Counted from the first letter of the stretch, positions 35,623-44,749 are shown. The stretch: DNA of 64,000 nt from Leucobacter komagatae (GCF_006716085.1 NZ_VFON01000002.1:372001-436000); one strand, 5' to 3'. Program-made: numbers and translations. Notes: generated by a model not told the origin, from the letters alone.

Positions 35623-36411
35623 CTACGCCCGCCGACCCCCAAGCGGCAGCACGAGCGGCGTCCCCGAGACGGGGTCTGTGATCACCCGGCACGGCAGGTC
35701 GTAAACCTGCTCGACGATGCTCTCGGTGATGATCTCACGCGGCTCCCCCTGCGCCACGATTTCCCCGTCACGCATCGCGACGAGGTGGGTCGCGTATCGG
35801 GCGGCGTGGTTCAGGTCGTGGAGCACCGCGACGAGCGTCGTGCCGCCGCGGTGCAACTCGGCGAAGAGTTCCATGAGGTCGATCTGGTGGGCGATGTCGA
35901 GGAACGTCGTCGGCTCGTCGAGCAGCAGGTGCCCCGTTTGCTGCGCGAGGGCCATGGCGACCCAGACGCGCTGGCGCTGCCCGCCCGAGAGCTCGTCGAC
36001 CAGGCGCTTGGACAGCCCGGTCACGTTCGTCGCGGCCATCGCGCCCGACACTGCGGCCTCGTCTGCGCTGCTCCAGGTTCGCATGGCGTTCTGGTGCGGG
36101 AACCGGCCGCGGGCTACGAGGTCGGCGACGGTGATCCCGTCGGGAGCGAGCGAGGACTGAGGTAGCAGGCCGAGCCGCTTCGCGACCTCCTTCGACTTCT
36201 GCCTATGAATCTCGGAGCCGTCGAGTAGCACGCTGCCGCTCGACGGGCGCAGGAGTCGCGCCAGCCCGCGCAGCAAGGTCGACTTGCCGCAGGCGTTTGG
36301 CCCGATGATAATCGTGAACGAGTCGTCGGGAACCTCGAGGGTGAGGCCCTGGATGACTGGGTCGTCGCTGTAGCCGAGCGAAACGTCGCGCGCGCAGAGT
36401 GAGGCGGGCAT
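35623..36411 (-). CDS. iron-siderophore ABC transporter ATP-binding protein (FepC-like)
   Basis: 262 residues from ATG 36411 with AAAGGA upstream; the longer open frame to 37245 is antisense-like noise over the permease. Walker A GPNACGKSTLL, Q-loop LLPQSS, signature LSGGQRQR, Walker B LLLDEPTTFLD and H-loop LHDLNH are all intact. Last gene of the operon SBP-permease-permease-ATPase. It is closely similar to the ATPase at 58327, so two parallel iron importers of one family are encoded here. Confidence 0.92.
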   Translation of the reverse strand: MPASLCARDVSLGYSDDPVIQGLTLEVPDDSFTIIIGPNACGKSTLLRGLARLLRPSSGSVLLDGSEIHRQKSKEVAKRLGLLPQSSLAPDGITVADLVARGRFPHQNAMRTWSSADEAAVSGAMAATNVTGLSKRLVDELSGGQRQRVWVAMALAQQTGHLLLDEPTTFLDIAHQIDLMELFAELHRGGTTLVAVLHDLNHAARYATHLVAMRDGEIVAQGEPREIITESIVEQVYDLPCRVITDPVSGTPLVLPLGGRRA

Positions 36412-36425
36412 GGTGCGGGGTCCTT

Positions 36426-37493
36426 TCACGCGCGGCGCGCGTACTGGGTGGCAAGGAGCCAGGCGAGGTAGACCCCGCCAATAGATACGGTGACGACGCC
36501 GACCGGCACGAACAAGAGCTGCGCGGCCGCGTCTGACACGACAACGAGCGCCGCTCCAGTGAGCATGAGGGGCGCCATGCCCATTGGGGTGTTTGTGCGC
36601 GTGAGCCGCTGGCTGATCTGCGGCGCTGCGAGCGCGATGAACGAGATCGGGCCGGCCGCCGCGGTCACGAGCGCGACGAGCGCAACGCCGAGCACCATCG
36701 CGAGGAAGCGGGTGCGACCGGGGTGCACGCCGAGCGCGGTCGCCGCGTCGTCGCCCATCTCGAGCACCGGTAGGGTGCGGTTCAGGGGAAGCGCGGCGAC
36801 GGCCACGACGGCGAACACCAACGCAGCGGGAATCAGCTGGTCGAACCCGAGCGAGGCAATCGATCCGGCGCCCCAGGTCGCCGCCATCATCGCCTTTTCG
36901 ACGCTCACGGAGATGAGGATCCACGACGTGAGCGACCCGAGGCCAGCTGAGACGCCGATGCCCACAATGATGAGGCGGAACGACGAGACGGTGCGCTTCA
37001 TGGCGAGCACGTAGACGATGAGCGCGGTCACGAGGCCGCCGACGAGCGCGCCCGCCGCTTTGAACATGTAGGTGTTCAGCCCGAGCACCACCATCACGAG
37101 CGTGACCCCAAACTGCGCGCCGACGCCGAACCCGATAATGTCGGGTGAGCCGAGCGGGTTGCGCGTGAGTGACTGGAAAATGCCGCCCGAGAGCGCGAGG
37201 GCCGCGCCGCAGAGCACCGCGAACAGCACACGCGGGAACCGCCACTCGAAGACGACCTGCCTGCTATCGGGGTCGACGTTCGGGTCGACGAGAGCGCGCA
37301 CCACGTCGGCGAAACTCACGTCGTACGAGCCAATGCTCATCGAGGCGACGCCGAAGACGAGCACAACGATGGCAAGCGCGCCGCTCACGATGAGAGATCG
37401 GTGCGGGATAGCCCAGGCGAGCCGGGGCGTCTCGACGCGCAACTCGCGGCGGCCAAAGTCGACACCGTGGGTTGCGCGGGTTGCGTCGCTCAC
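36426..37493 (-). CDS. iron-siderophore ABC transporter permease (FecCD)
   Basis: 355 residues, nine to ten transmembrane helices of the FecCD/BtuC family. Characteristic stretches: RVLFAVLCGAALALSGGIFQSLTRNPLGSPDIIGFGVGAQFG and the coupling segment DDAATALGVHPGRTRFLAMVLG. The N-terminal 30 residues are cytoplasmic. Overlaps the other permease by 4 nt and precedes the ATPase by 14 nt. Confidence 0.92.
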   Translation of the reverse strand: MSDATRATHGVDFGRRELRVETPRLAWAIPHRSLIVSGALAIVVLVFGVASMSIGSYDVSFADVVRALVDPNVDPDSRQVVFEWRFPRVLFAVLCGAALALSGGIFQSLTRNPLGSPDIIGFGVGAQFGVTLVMVVLGLNTYMFKAAGALVGGLVTALIVYVLAMKRTVSSFRLIIVGIGVSAGLGSLTSWILISVSVEKAMMAATWGAGSIASLGFDQLIPAALVFAVVAVAALPLNRTLPVLEMGDDAATALGVHPGRTRFLAMVLGVALVALVTAAAGPISFIALAAPQISQRLTRTNTPMGMAPLMLTGAALVVVSDAAAQLLFVPVGVVTVSIGGVYLAWLLATQYARRA

Positions 37494-38563
37494 AGTCCGC
37501 TCACCTGCCTACGGCGCACGAGCGCGATGAGCACGGGCGCGCCGAGCAGGCCGGTGACGATGCCAACCCGCAGCTCGCCGTTCGGCAGCGCGATGCGACC
37601 AAGGATGTCAGCGAGCAGGAGGAAAGCGGCGCCGACGATCAGCGAATACGCGAGCACCCAGCGCTGGTCGGGGCCAGTAAACCAACGCACGGCGTGCGGG
37701 ATCATGATGCCAACGAACCCGATCGGGCCGGCCGCCGCGACGGCCGTACCGGCGAGCAGCGTGACCGCGATGATGACGGTCACGCGAGTGAAACGAATTC
37801 TTGCCCCGAGGGCTTGCGCGAGGTCGTCGCCGAGCGCGAGCGCGTTGAGCGAGCGGGCGCTGAGCATGCCGAGCAGCAGCCCGAGACCAATGAGCGGCGC
37901 GGCCCACGCGAGGTCTGCGAGGTCACGGCCGGCGACGGAGCCGACGCCCCAGAACCGCATAACCTGCAGCGTGCTGTTGTTCTGCAGCACGATCGCGGTC
38001 GTAAACCCGGTGAAGGCTGCGCCGAGCGCGACGCCAGCGAGGGTGAGCTTCATCGGGGTCGCACCCGACGGGCCAAAGGAGCCGAGGGCGTAGACGAGCA
38101 CGGTGAGCGCGAAGGCACCGCCAAGCGCGAACGGCACGTAGGCGCCGGGCGCCGTGAGGCCGAGCACCCCGACCGCGAACGTCACGGCGAACGATGCGCC
38201 GGCATTGACGCCGAGGATACCGGGGTCGGCGAGCGGGTTGCGCGTGAACGCCTGGATGAGCCCGCCACACACGGCGAGTGCAGCACCGATCAGGATCCCG
38301 TAGACCGTGCGGGGCACGCGGAGCTCGCGCACCATGAGGTGCAGCGGGTCTTCCTCGTCGTACGAGAACAGCGCGGCGATAACCGTCTGCGGGTCGATCG
38401 CGCGGCTCCCCACCGCGAGGGAGGCGATCACCGTGGCGACGAGCACCCCGCACACCACCAGCAACCCGGCTCCAAGCACCCATCCCCGCCTGCGCGGTTT
38501 CGACTCGGACGTCGCGGAGAGCGGGGCCGCCGCGCGGCCCCGCTCTTCAGCAGTCAGTGTCAT
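37490..38563 (-). CDS. iron-siderophore ABC transporter permease (FecCD)
   Basis: 357 residues, paralog of the adjacent permease. RTVYGILIGAALAVCGGLIQAFTRNPLADPGILGVNAGASFAVTFAVG and GDDLAQALGARIRFTRV are the family hallmarks. It forms the heterodimeric membrane channel with the 36426 product. It overlaps the substrate-binding protein stop by 4 nt (ATGA). Confidence 0.92.
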   Translation of the reverse strand: MTLTAEERGRAAAPLSATSESKPRRRGWVLGAGLLVVCGVLVATVIASLAVGSRAIDPQTVIAALFSYDEEDPLHLMVRELRVPRTVYGILIGAALAVCGGLIQAFTRNPLADPGILGVNAGASFAVTFAVGVLGLTAPGAYVPFALGGAFALTVLVYALGSFGPSGATPMKLTLAGVALGAAFTGFTTAIVLQNNSTLQVMRFWGVGSVAGRDLADLAWAAPLIGLGLLLGMLSARSLNALALGDDLAQALGARIRFTRVTVIIAVTLLAGTAVAAAGPIGFVGIMIPHAVRWFTGPDQRWVLAYSLIVGAAFLLLADILGRIALPNGELRVGIVTGLLGAPVLIALVRRRQVSGL

Positions 38564-39621
38564 TCGTTCGAGTTTGTCGGCTTGCCCTGCAGCGCGGCCG
38601 AGAGGTCTTCAACGTACTTCGGCAGGATGTACTGCAGCGACAGCACGGTCGGGGAGCTGATCGCGGCGGCCTCAGCCTGGTTGTTGTAGATGACATAGGC
38701 GCCGTTCGCGATTGGGTTCCATTTCGAGACGATCTTGTTCTCGACGGTCGCGGTCGCCTCGGCCTTGCTCGCGCCCCAGGCGGCGAACACGTCGGCCTCG
38801 ACGTCGTAGAGCTTCTCGAGGCTCACGCCCGTGTACCAGTTGTCGCCCTCTGCGCTCTGGTGGAAGCTGTCCATTGCGCTCGTCGAGGTGAAGCCGAGCG
38901 ACTCAGTGATGCGCACGCGCGGGTCGTAGTCGAGGTAGACCCCCAGGTCGGTGCTGCCCTCAGGCATGGTGAGGCCCCAGACGAACGTCTTGCCAGAGAA
39001 TTCGGGGTGTGCTTCCGCGAGGGATGACACGAGCTCTTCGGTCTCGGTCACGAGCTCCTCTGCGCGCTCCTCCTCCCACATCGCCTTGCCGACGGTGCGG
39101 GTCATCTCCTCCCACGTGCTCGGGTCCCACGGGCCATTGATGTACGGAACCGTCGGCGCGATCTCGCTCAGCCGCTCGTACTCGACGTCGGTGATGCCCG
39201 TGTAGAGGCCGAGGATCAGGTCGGGCTTCAGCGCCTTGATGCCCTCGAAGTTCGGGCCTTCTTTCGCGTACGGGATGATCTCGGGAGTCTCGCCGTACTG
39301 CTCGGTCACGTACTCGTTGAACCAGGGCAGGTACCCGCTCTCGTCGGCACCCCAGACCTCTTCGATGCCAACGGGGTTCTCGCCGAGCGCCGCGACAATG
39401 TCAGGGGTCATCCAGCCGAGCGCGACGATCCGCTTCGGCTTCTCGGGAATGACGGTGGTGCCGTGCGCGTGTTCGATCGTCACGCCGGTAGCGGCGCCGG
39501 GATCCTGCTCGGTGTCGGCGGCCGGTGCGGTACAGCCGGTGAGGGCGATCGCGGCGGCCGCGATGAGGGCCGCGACCCCCGAGAGGCGTCGGGTGCGTGA
39601 GCGCGCGGAAGCGTGCAGCAT
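38560..39621 (-). CDS. iron-siderophore ABC transporter substrate-binding lipoprotein
   Basis: 353 residues from ATG 39621 with AGGAG 5 nt upstream. Lipoprotein signal peptide with basic start (SARSRTRR), hydrophobic core and lipobox LTGC, Cys30. The mature part has the FepB/FhuD fold (KRIVALGWMTPDIVAALGENPVGIE; FEGIKALKPDLILGLYTGI; ADVFAAWG). First gene of the operon and directly downstream of an iron box at 39674-39692. Confidence 0.92.
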   Translation of the reverse strand: MLHASARSRTRRLSGVAALIAAAAIALTGCTAPAADTEQDPGAATGVTIEHAHGTTVIPEKPKRIVALGWMTPDIVAALGENPVGIEEVWGADESGYLPWFNEYVTEQYGETPEIIPYAKEGPNFEGIKALKPDLILGLYTGITDVEYERLSEIAPTVPYINGPWDPSTWEEMTRTVGKAMWEEERAEELVTETEELVSSLAEAHPEFSGKTFVWGLTMPEGSTDLGVYLDYDPRVRITESLGFTSTSAMDSFHQSAEGDNWYTGVSLEKLYDVEADVFAAWGASKAEATATVENKIVSKWNPIANGAYVIYNNQAEAAAISSPTVLSLQYILPKYVEDLSAALQGKPTNSNE

Positions 39622-39673
39622 TGTTCTCCTAGCGAAAAGATGGCGGGTCGCGGCCGAGGTGCGGCGGCGAAAG

Positions 39674-39692
39674 TTAGGCAAGCCTTACCTAA
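39674..39692. promoter_or_regulatory. DtxR/IdeR-type iron box
   Basis: TTAGGCAAGCCTTACCTAA matches the IdeR consensus TTAGGTTAGGCTAACCTAA at 15 of 19 positions. It lies 53 nt before the SBP start, so the operon should be repressed by iron. Confidence 0.8.
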
Positions 39693-39773
39693 CAAATCGA
39701 TGCTAGAAGCCCAGGGGCGTTCTGTGTGTTCCGTTGCGGACGACTTCTTGCGAAAAACCGCCAAAGGTCAGAT

Positions 39774-40616
39774 TTACCGCCAGTACGCGCGATGCGCGCC
39801 CTCCGACTTGGCCCGCGCGACGTACTGCGTCGGCGTCACCCCGAAGCGCTCTTTGAACGCCGCGGAGAACGCGCTCGTCGAGTGGTAGCCGCACTTGCTG
39901 CCGACCGCGCCGACCGGCGTGCCCGCGACGAGCAGCCTGGCGGCCATCGTCATCCGCACCCCGGTCCGCCACTGCCCAAAACTCATGCCGATGTCACTCA
40001 CGAACACCCGCAGCACGGTGCGCTCGTGGAGCCCGTGCTGCGCGAACAGGTCACGGGCCGTGCGAACGTCGCCGGGCGCGGCGAGCACAGCCTCGACAAG
40101 GGGCCTCACCCGCTCGTCGCCGGGCAGCGGAATCTCGCCAGCCTGCGTCGGCTCGTCGGCAACGGGTTCCTGGAGCATATCGAGCAGCACGCCCTGGATG
40201 CGCACTCGCAGCTCGGGGTCCATGTCGTTCACCCCGAGGTGCAGCAGCATCTCCTGCACTGCCCGCTGCACGCGCACGCGCCGCACTTCGAGCACCGGCT
40301 CCTCGAACGCCGAGTCTGGCACGTTGGTGTAGCACCCGACCGAGTCCCGCTCGTGCCTGGCGGTGTGCGGAGTATTCGCCGGCAGCCAGATGCCCTCCCC
40401 CGGCGCGAGCCGCCAAATCGAGTCCTCGAGATACACCCAGACCGTGCCGCGGTAGCACCAGGCGAGCATCGGCTCAGGGTGCGAGTGCGGGGGCGCGACG
40501 GGGCGCTCGGCCCTACCGTCGCCCGTCAGCACGCCCGTCGCCATGAGAAAGGGCGCGCTGAGCGACGAGGGGCGAGACACGCTCGCACCCCAGTCAATGG
40601 GCCCAATTCGATTCAT
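39774..40616 (-). CDS. AraC family regulator with cupin domain
   Basis: 280 residues from ATG 40616 (in-frame ATG at 40679 would add 21 residues; no clear ribosome site for either). N-terminal cupin with HSHPEPMLAWCYRGTVWVYLEDSIWRLAPGEGIWLPANTPHTAR; C-terminal double HTH with VRTARDLFAQHGLHERTVLRVFVSDIGMSFGQWRTGVRM and VGSKCGYHSTSAFSAAFKERFGVTPTQY. It lies just upstream of the iron importer operon and resembles the AraC at 61329 next to the other importer. Control of siderophore uptake is inference. Confidence 0.87.
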   Translation of the reverse strand: MNRIGPIDWGASVSRPSSLSAPFLMATGVLTGDGRAERPVAPPHSHPEPMLAWCYRGTVWVYLEDSIWRLAPGEGIWLPANTPHTARHERDSVGCYTNVPDSAFEEPVLEVRRVRVQRAVQEMLLHLGVNDMDPELRVRIQGVLLDMLQEPVADEPTQAGEIPLPGDERVRPLVEAVLAAPGDVRTARDLFAQHGLHERTVLRVFVSDIGMSFGQWRTGVRMTMAARLLVAGTPVGAVGSKCGYHSTSAFSAAFKERFGVTPTQYVARAKSEGAHRAYWR

Positions 40617-40768
40617 CAGATGATTAGCGTACCAGCAGTTGACGTTGGCCCATTCAGCCACAAGGAAGCCCAGCCTCACAACTCAATTGGCCGGTCACTC
40701 GCAATGCTCCGCTCAGGTGACTACCTTTGCTCTTCGTCCCCGCCTGGGATGCGCAGTCCCCTACCGAA

Positions 40769-40774
40769 TAGGAT
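40769..40774 (+). promoter_or_regulatory. -10 hexamer of a leaderless start (glycosyltransferase)
   Basis: TAGGAT ending 6 nt before the ATG at 40781; no ribosome site is present. Confidence 0.55.
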
Positions 40775-40780
40775 GAGCCC

Positions 40781-42607
40781 ATGCTCAACGACGACCTTGA
40801 CCTCCAGCTGTCGAGCTTGCTTTCTCGTGCTGCGAACGAGCGCGCTCCCCTCCACAGCCACTGGATCCACATCGAGGCACTACTCGCAGAGGCTTTATCC
40901 GCAACCCCTGGGGGGAAACCCCGTTCAGCCTCCGGAGGCTCGCCGGATCTTATCCAAACCAGAGCAGGTTCGCCCCCACTATTTATTGAGATTCAGATAC
41001 TTGCTGGCCCCCGCTCACTTAACAATCTCAACAACCGTTCTCAGTCCCTTCTCGCACATGCAATACAGATGAGGCGGTCGACCCGAGCGGAGGTCACACT
41101 CGCAGCGGTCCTCCTCCTGGCGCCCGGCAACGAGCAGGTGATGGACGAATCCGCCCGCGAGCGGGCAACCACCCGGGCGATGCACACACTGCTTCGGAAC
41201 GAGAAGGACAACGTCGGGTACGACGCTATCCTTCTCGGAGAACTCCAGGAAGACCAACTCATCTGGGAGTTTTACAAAGCAGGCCAGCCAGAAGCTTCCT
41301 CCCCAGATCACCGCCCAACTTCGACAACGCAAGCATTTCAGCTACTGGCAACCTTCGAGTCAGAAAAACCATTTCTGCCACCAACTGCCGATCCAATTAG
41401 CGAGCAACAGCAAAGGTTCCTGTTGGTCGCTGACGAGTGGAGGTCTGGCCGAGGCGGAATATCTACCGTAAACCGCGAACTTGCGGCGGCACTGGCGAGC
41501 ATCGGAAAGGAGGTCACAGTTCTTCTTCCGGACGCCTCTGACGAAGACATCCGTTCAGCATCAGCCGCAAACGTCTCGCTTGCTACTGCAGCTCGGCCCC
41601 CAGGAATCAGCGACCGCGAGGCACTCATGCTGAGACCGATCTTTGCAGAAGAAAGCTGGGCTCCGGACGTGATTGTTGGGCACGGGCGAATACTCGGTCC
41701 ATACGCAGCTACCCAACAACAACAGTTCTTCCCCAGCGCTCGACGTGTCCATATTGTCCACACAGACGCAGAACAGCTCGAATTCGCGAAGGAGACCATC
41801 GGCGGATCCTCACGGATGACTAGCGCAGACGAACGCAGACAGCTTGAACGCGAACTGTCGATGAGTGCAGACCTCGTTGCCGGCATAGGGCCGCTCCTCA
41901 GCGAGACCATCAGCGATGATCTCCTTGGGAACTCGTTGGCACCAAGAGTATTCACTTTAGTTCCGGGTATGAACACAACGCTGGATTTATCAGAGCGGCC
42001 TGAACCAGTCAAGAACAAAGTGCTCTTCATCGGCAGAGCTGATGACATGAAGTCCAAAGGTATTGACATTGTCGCAGAGGCACTCTTGCAAATCGTGGAC
42101 CAGTGGCCGGCTTCAAAGAACCACATACCTTCGCTCATTATTCGAGGGGTTCCGTCCGACGCAGCAAACGTCGTGAAGCGCAAGCTAGATGAGATTTTTG
42201 AGTCTCGGGTCACCTATCACCTTCGCCCCTACGCCGACGACCAGGACCAACTACTAGCTGATCTGAGCCAGGCAAGGGTTCTACTCATGCCATCCCGGCA
42301 CGAGGGTTTTGGACTGGCTGGTTTGGAAGCAATTGCCAAGGGCATCCCAGTGCTATTGAGCGCAGAATCTGGCCTCGCTCAACTCATCACCGACTGTCAG
42401 ATCAATACAGTGCCCTCTTCAATCGTCTCAACACGAAACACCCCCTCACGCTTAGCGGTAGATGCCTGGGCAGAGGCGATCAGGCAGGTCCTTGACAACC
42501 CGAAAGAAGCCAGAGCAAGAGTAATCGAACTGCGCTCTTCTCTCGCGAAAATTGCCGATTGGCCCCAAGCAGCTGCGTCGCTACTTACCGCACTCGACCA
42601 AAAATAG
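40781..42607 (+). CDS. GT-B (GT4-like) glycosyltransferase with an unknown N-terminal domain, low GC
   Basis: 608 residues. The C-terminal half (about 213-605) is a GT-B glycosyltransferase: FLLVADEWRSGRGGISTVNRELAAAL, a second Rossmann domain from VLFIGRADDMKSKGIDIV, and the EX7E motif HEGFGLAGLE (Glu508, Glu516). The N-terminal 200 residues are not a known glycosyltransferase part. They contain SPDLI (55-56 PD) followed by PPLFIEIQI (Glu70-x-Gln72), a pattern compatible with a PD-(D/E)xK nuclease-like fold, but this is weak. Codon use and base composition differ clearly from all neighbours: 42001-42060 is 28/60 G+C against 44/60 at 36001-36060. It stands alone, with no sugar-pathway genes nearby. 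Recent transfer is likely. Confidence 0.78.
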   Translation: MLNDDLDLQLSSLLSRAANERAPLHSHWIHIEALLAEALSATPGGKPRSASGGSPDLIQTRAGSPPLFIEIQILAGPRSLNNLNNRSQSLLAHAIQMRRSTRAEVTLAAVLLLAPGNEQVMDESARERATTRAMHTLLRNEKDNVGYDAILLGELQEDQLIWEFYKAGQPEASSPDHRPTSTTQAFQLLATFESEKPFLPPTADPISEQQQRFLLVADEWRSGRGGISTVNRELAAALASIGKEVTVLLPDASDEDIRSASAANVSLATAARPPGISDREALMLRPIFAEESWAPDVIVGHGRILGPYAATQQQQFFPSARRVHIVHTDAEQLEFAKETIGGSSRMTSADERRQLERELSMSADLVAGIGPLLSETISDDLLGNSLAPRVFTLVPGMNTTLDLSERPEPVKNKVLFIGRADDMKSKGIDIVAEALLQIVDQWPASKNHIPSLIIRGVPSDAANVVKRKLDEIFESRVTYHLRPYADDQDQLLADLSQARVLLMPSRHEGFGLAGLEAIAKGIPVLLSAESGLAQLITDCQINTVPSSIVSTRNTPSRLAVDAWAEAIRQVLDNPKEARARVIELRSSLAKIADWPQAAASLLTALDQK

Positions 42608-42632
42608 AAGAACGGCGTTTCAGTAGGGGTCA

Positions 42633-43217
42633 TCAGCGAGAAGTGGCGAGAAAACGCTGCGACATGTCGGCAATCGCGGCAGGCTCGACCGGTCGGCCCT
42701 CGACGAGCGTGCGGAACAGCGTGGGGCCAACGAGCTCCGCAACAAGCGTCTCGCGCGCCGCGCCGGCAAAGCCAACAAGGCCCCCGCGATCCTGCACCTG
42801 CGCGATCAACACCCGCGCGGCATCCCCGAGCACATCCGTGCCCCGGAGCAGCTCGGCGACCTTCGCGTCGTGCTGCGCTTCCCCGAGAAGCGCGCGGTAC
42901 GCGAGGCCCGCGTCAGACTCCGTGAGAAACCCCGAGAGCGCGGCGAGGAACGCGACGACGTCACCCTCGGCGCTCTCACTTGGCGGCACGGTCAGCTCTC
43001 GCACCGCATCGGCGGCGCTCGCCTCGAGCAAAATTTCGGCCTTCGACGACCACCAGCGATAGACGGTCTGGCGCCCCACCTTCGCCCGCTCGGCAATGCC
43101 CTTCATCGTCATTGCCGCGTAGCCCTCTTCGACGAGCATGTCGTCGACGGCACGGAGCACCGCGAGCCTCGCATCCTCGCTCCGCGGGCGACCCAGTGGC
43201 CGTGTGCGCTCTTCCAT
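42633..43217 (-). CDS. TetR family transcriptional regulator
   Basis: 194 residues. N terminus RTRPLGRPRSEDARLAVLRAVDDMLVEEGYAAMTMKGIAERAKVGRQTVYRWWSSKAEILLE is a TetR HTH of the type with a TetR_C_16-like ligand domain. TAAGGT ends 6 nt before the ATG (leaderless). Divergent from the SIP gene, with an inverted repeat at 43261-43283 between. TTTCGAGAC occurs in its promoter and again before the MFS at 44750, hinting at a shared regulon. Confidence 0.87.
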   Translation of the reverse strand: MEERTRPLGRPRSEDARLAVLRAVDDMLVEEGYAAMTMKGIAERAKVGRQTVYRWWSSKAEILLEASAADAVRELTVPPSESAEGDVVAFLAALSGFLTESDAGLAYRALLGEAQHDAKVAELLRGTDVLGDAARVLIAQVQDRGGLVGFAGAARETLVAELVGPTLFRTLVEGRPVEPAAIADMSQRFLATSR

Positions 43218-43223
43218 GCCACC

Positions 43224-43229
43224 ACCTTA
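43224..43229 (-). promoter_or_regulatory. -10 hexamer of a leaderless start (TetR)
   Basis: TAAGGT on the minus strand, 6 nt before the ATG at 43217. Confidence 0.5.
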
Positions 43230-43260
43230 CACTTTCGAGACTTGCTGACCCGAAAGGGTT

Positions 43261-43283
43261 GTGCGTATCATTACGATACACAT
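43261..43283. promoter_or_regulatory. Inverted repeat in the TetR/SIP intergenic region
   Basis: GTGCGTATC, spacer ATTAC, GATACACAT; the inner GTATC/GATAC pairs perfectly and 7 of 9 positions pair overall. Candidate TetR operator. Confidence 0.55.
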
Positions 43284-43305
43284 TGACTCGAAAAGAAATT
43301 CAGCT

Positions 43306-44046
43306 ATGCATACTCCATCACCATCCACCGAGCGAACCACCCGCAGGGCCACCGCCACACGCGACGTCGTCGTGACGTCACGCGAGCATGTCAGCGAGCA
43401 CATGATCAGGCTCACCCTCGCCGGCCACGACCTCCTCGCCGTCGTTCACGAAACTCCGGGGTCGTGGGTGAAGCTCTTCATCAACGAACCCGACGGCTTC
43501 GGCGAGCACGGCCGCGCCTACACCGTGCGCGGCTTCGACCCGGTCGCCGACGAGATCATCATCGACGTCTTCTTGCACGGCGCCGGCACAGTCCCCGAGT
43601 GGGCCGAGCGCTGCGCGATCGGCTCGCGGGCCCGGGTCGGCGGCCCACGCCCGAGCGGCTGGCCGAGCCGGGGCGCCGAATCCCTGCTCCTCTTCGGCGA
43701 CGAAACATCACTTCCCGCGATCGCCGCGATGCTCGAGCGCGAACACTCACACCGAAGCGTGTCGGCCTTTATCGAGCTCGGCGACGACCGCGACCGCCAG
43801 GACTTTGAGCTGCCACGAACCTCCGCCGCAGTCACGACCTGGCTCACGCGTGGGCGCGGCGAGAAGCCAGGTTCCCAACTGCTCGCCGCGGCCAATGACG
43901 CCAGGTTTACCCCGGAGAGCGGCGTGTGGTTTGCCGGCGAAGCCGCCTCCGCCCACTGGTTCCGCCATAGGCTCCGCGACCGGGGCGTCGCGGAGCTCCA
44001 CGTGAAGGGCTACTGGCGCAGTGGGGTCGGCGATTACCGCGAATAA
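43306..44046 (+). CDS. siderophore-interacting protein (SIP family FAD reductase)
   Basis: 246 residues from ATG 43306; the GTG at 43261 lies in the operator. SIP/ViuB fold: VSEHMIRLTLAG, GSWVKLFI, the FAD motif HGRAYTVRGFDP (RxYTxR), FLHGAGTVPEWAERCAIGSRARVGGPRPSGW, and the C-terminal WFAGEAASAHWFRHRLRDRGV ending in KGYWRSGVGDYRE. Reduces ferric siderophores to release iron in the cytoplasm. Its last 13 nt overlap the convergent ribB gene. Confidence 0.88.
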   Translation: MHTPSPSTERTTRRATATRDVVVTSREHVSEHMIRLTLAGHDLLAVVHETPGSWVKLFINEPDGFGEHGRAYTVRGFDPVADEIIIDVFLHGAGTVPEWAERCAIGSRARVGGPRPSGWPSRGAESLLLFGDETSLPAIAAMLEREHSHRSVSAFIELGDDRDRQDFELPRTSAAVTTWLTRGRGEKPGSQLLAAANDARFTPESGVWFAGEAASAHWFRHRLRDRGVAELHVKGYWRSGVGDYRE

Positions 44047-44690
44047 GCAGCCACTCCCGAGGTGGCGACAGTAACCGCGGCCGCCACCTCGGCAACCGTC
44101 GTGAACGCCATGCCAGCGAAGCGCTCGTCACCCCGAATCTCGCCCGCTCGGCGCATTTCGCCGGAGTCATTCACGAGCTCAGCGAGCACCCCAGCGGGCA
44201 CCATCCCAGCGAGCCGCAGCAGATCGATTGTCGCCTCGGTGTGCCCACCCCGCCCAAGCGTGCCGAGCGGATGCGCCCGGAGCGGCAGGATGTGACCCGG
44301 GCGAATGAGGTCGCCCGGCCGCGACGCCTCGTCGGCGAGCACGTTCGCTGTGCGCGCCCTGTCGGTCGCGGAGATGCCCGTGCTTTCAATACCCCAAGCG
44401 TCGACCGTCACAGTGTAGGCAGTCCCCCGCGGGTCCTCATTGCGCGCCACCATCGGGGGCAGCTCGAGCGCGTCGGCACGCTCCGCGGTGATCGGTGCGC
44501 ACAGCAACCCCGAGGTGTGCCGCACCATCCACCCGATCGTCGCGGGCGTCGCGAGGTCGGCCGACACAATCGCGTCTACCTCGTTTTCGCGCGACGCATC
44601 GTCGGCAACGAGCACCACATGGCCCGCCCGCAACTGCTCAAGCACCTCGGGCATCGGGGTGAGTTCAAGCGCTTCCATCATTTTCTCCAA
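44034..44690 (-). CDS. ribB: 3,4-dihydroxy-2-butanone 4-phosphate synthase
   Basis: 218 residues, RibB fold without a fused RibA domain. It would make the four-carbon precursor of riboflavin from ribulose 5-phosphate. Active-site region reads DDASRENEVD (30-39) where the family normally has DDEDRENEGD, so one acid and the glycine differ, but Arg34, Glu35, Glu37 and Asp39 remain. TVTVDAWGIESTGISATDRARTA, RPGHILPLR and GGHTEATIDL are intact. It is not in a rib operon; it lies between the SIP reductase (convergent) and an MFS (divergent), so extra flavin for the reductase is a possible role. Confidence 0.85.
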   Translation of the reverse strand: MEKMMEALELTPMPEVLEQLRAGHVVLVADDASRENEVDAIVSADLATPATIGWMVRHTSGLLCAPITAERADALELPPMVARNEDPRGTAYTVTVDAWGIESTGISATDRARTANVLADEASRPGDLIRPGHILPLRAHPLGTLGRGGHTEATIDLLRLAGMVPAGVLAELVNDSGEMRRAGEIRGDERFAGMAFTTVAEVAAAVTVATSGVAAYSR

Positions 44691-44699
44691 CCTTTAACG

Positions 44700-44712
44700 A
44701 GACACTGTGTCT
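44700..44712. promoter_or_regulatory. Perfect palindrome in the ribB/MFS intergenic region
   Basis: AGACAC-T-GTGTCT, perfect 6-bp arms. A related half-site CGAGACAC recurs at 44731-44738, and TTTCGAGAC at 44728-44736 also occurs in front of the TetR at 42633. Candidate operator. Confidence 0.5.
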
Positions 44713-44749
44713 TGAATCATGTTACCATTTCGAGACACCATGGACTCTT

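Noticed and set aside
35623..37245. 540-residue open frame covering the ATPase and most of a permease
   Set aside because: Only the part from ATG 36411 has ABC motifs; the upstream part is Arg/Ala/His-rich antisense-type or off-frame sequence over the real permease.
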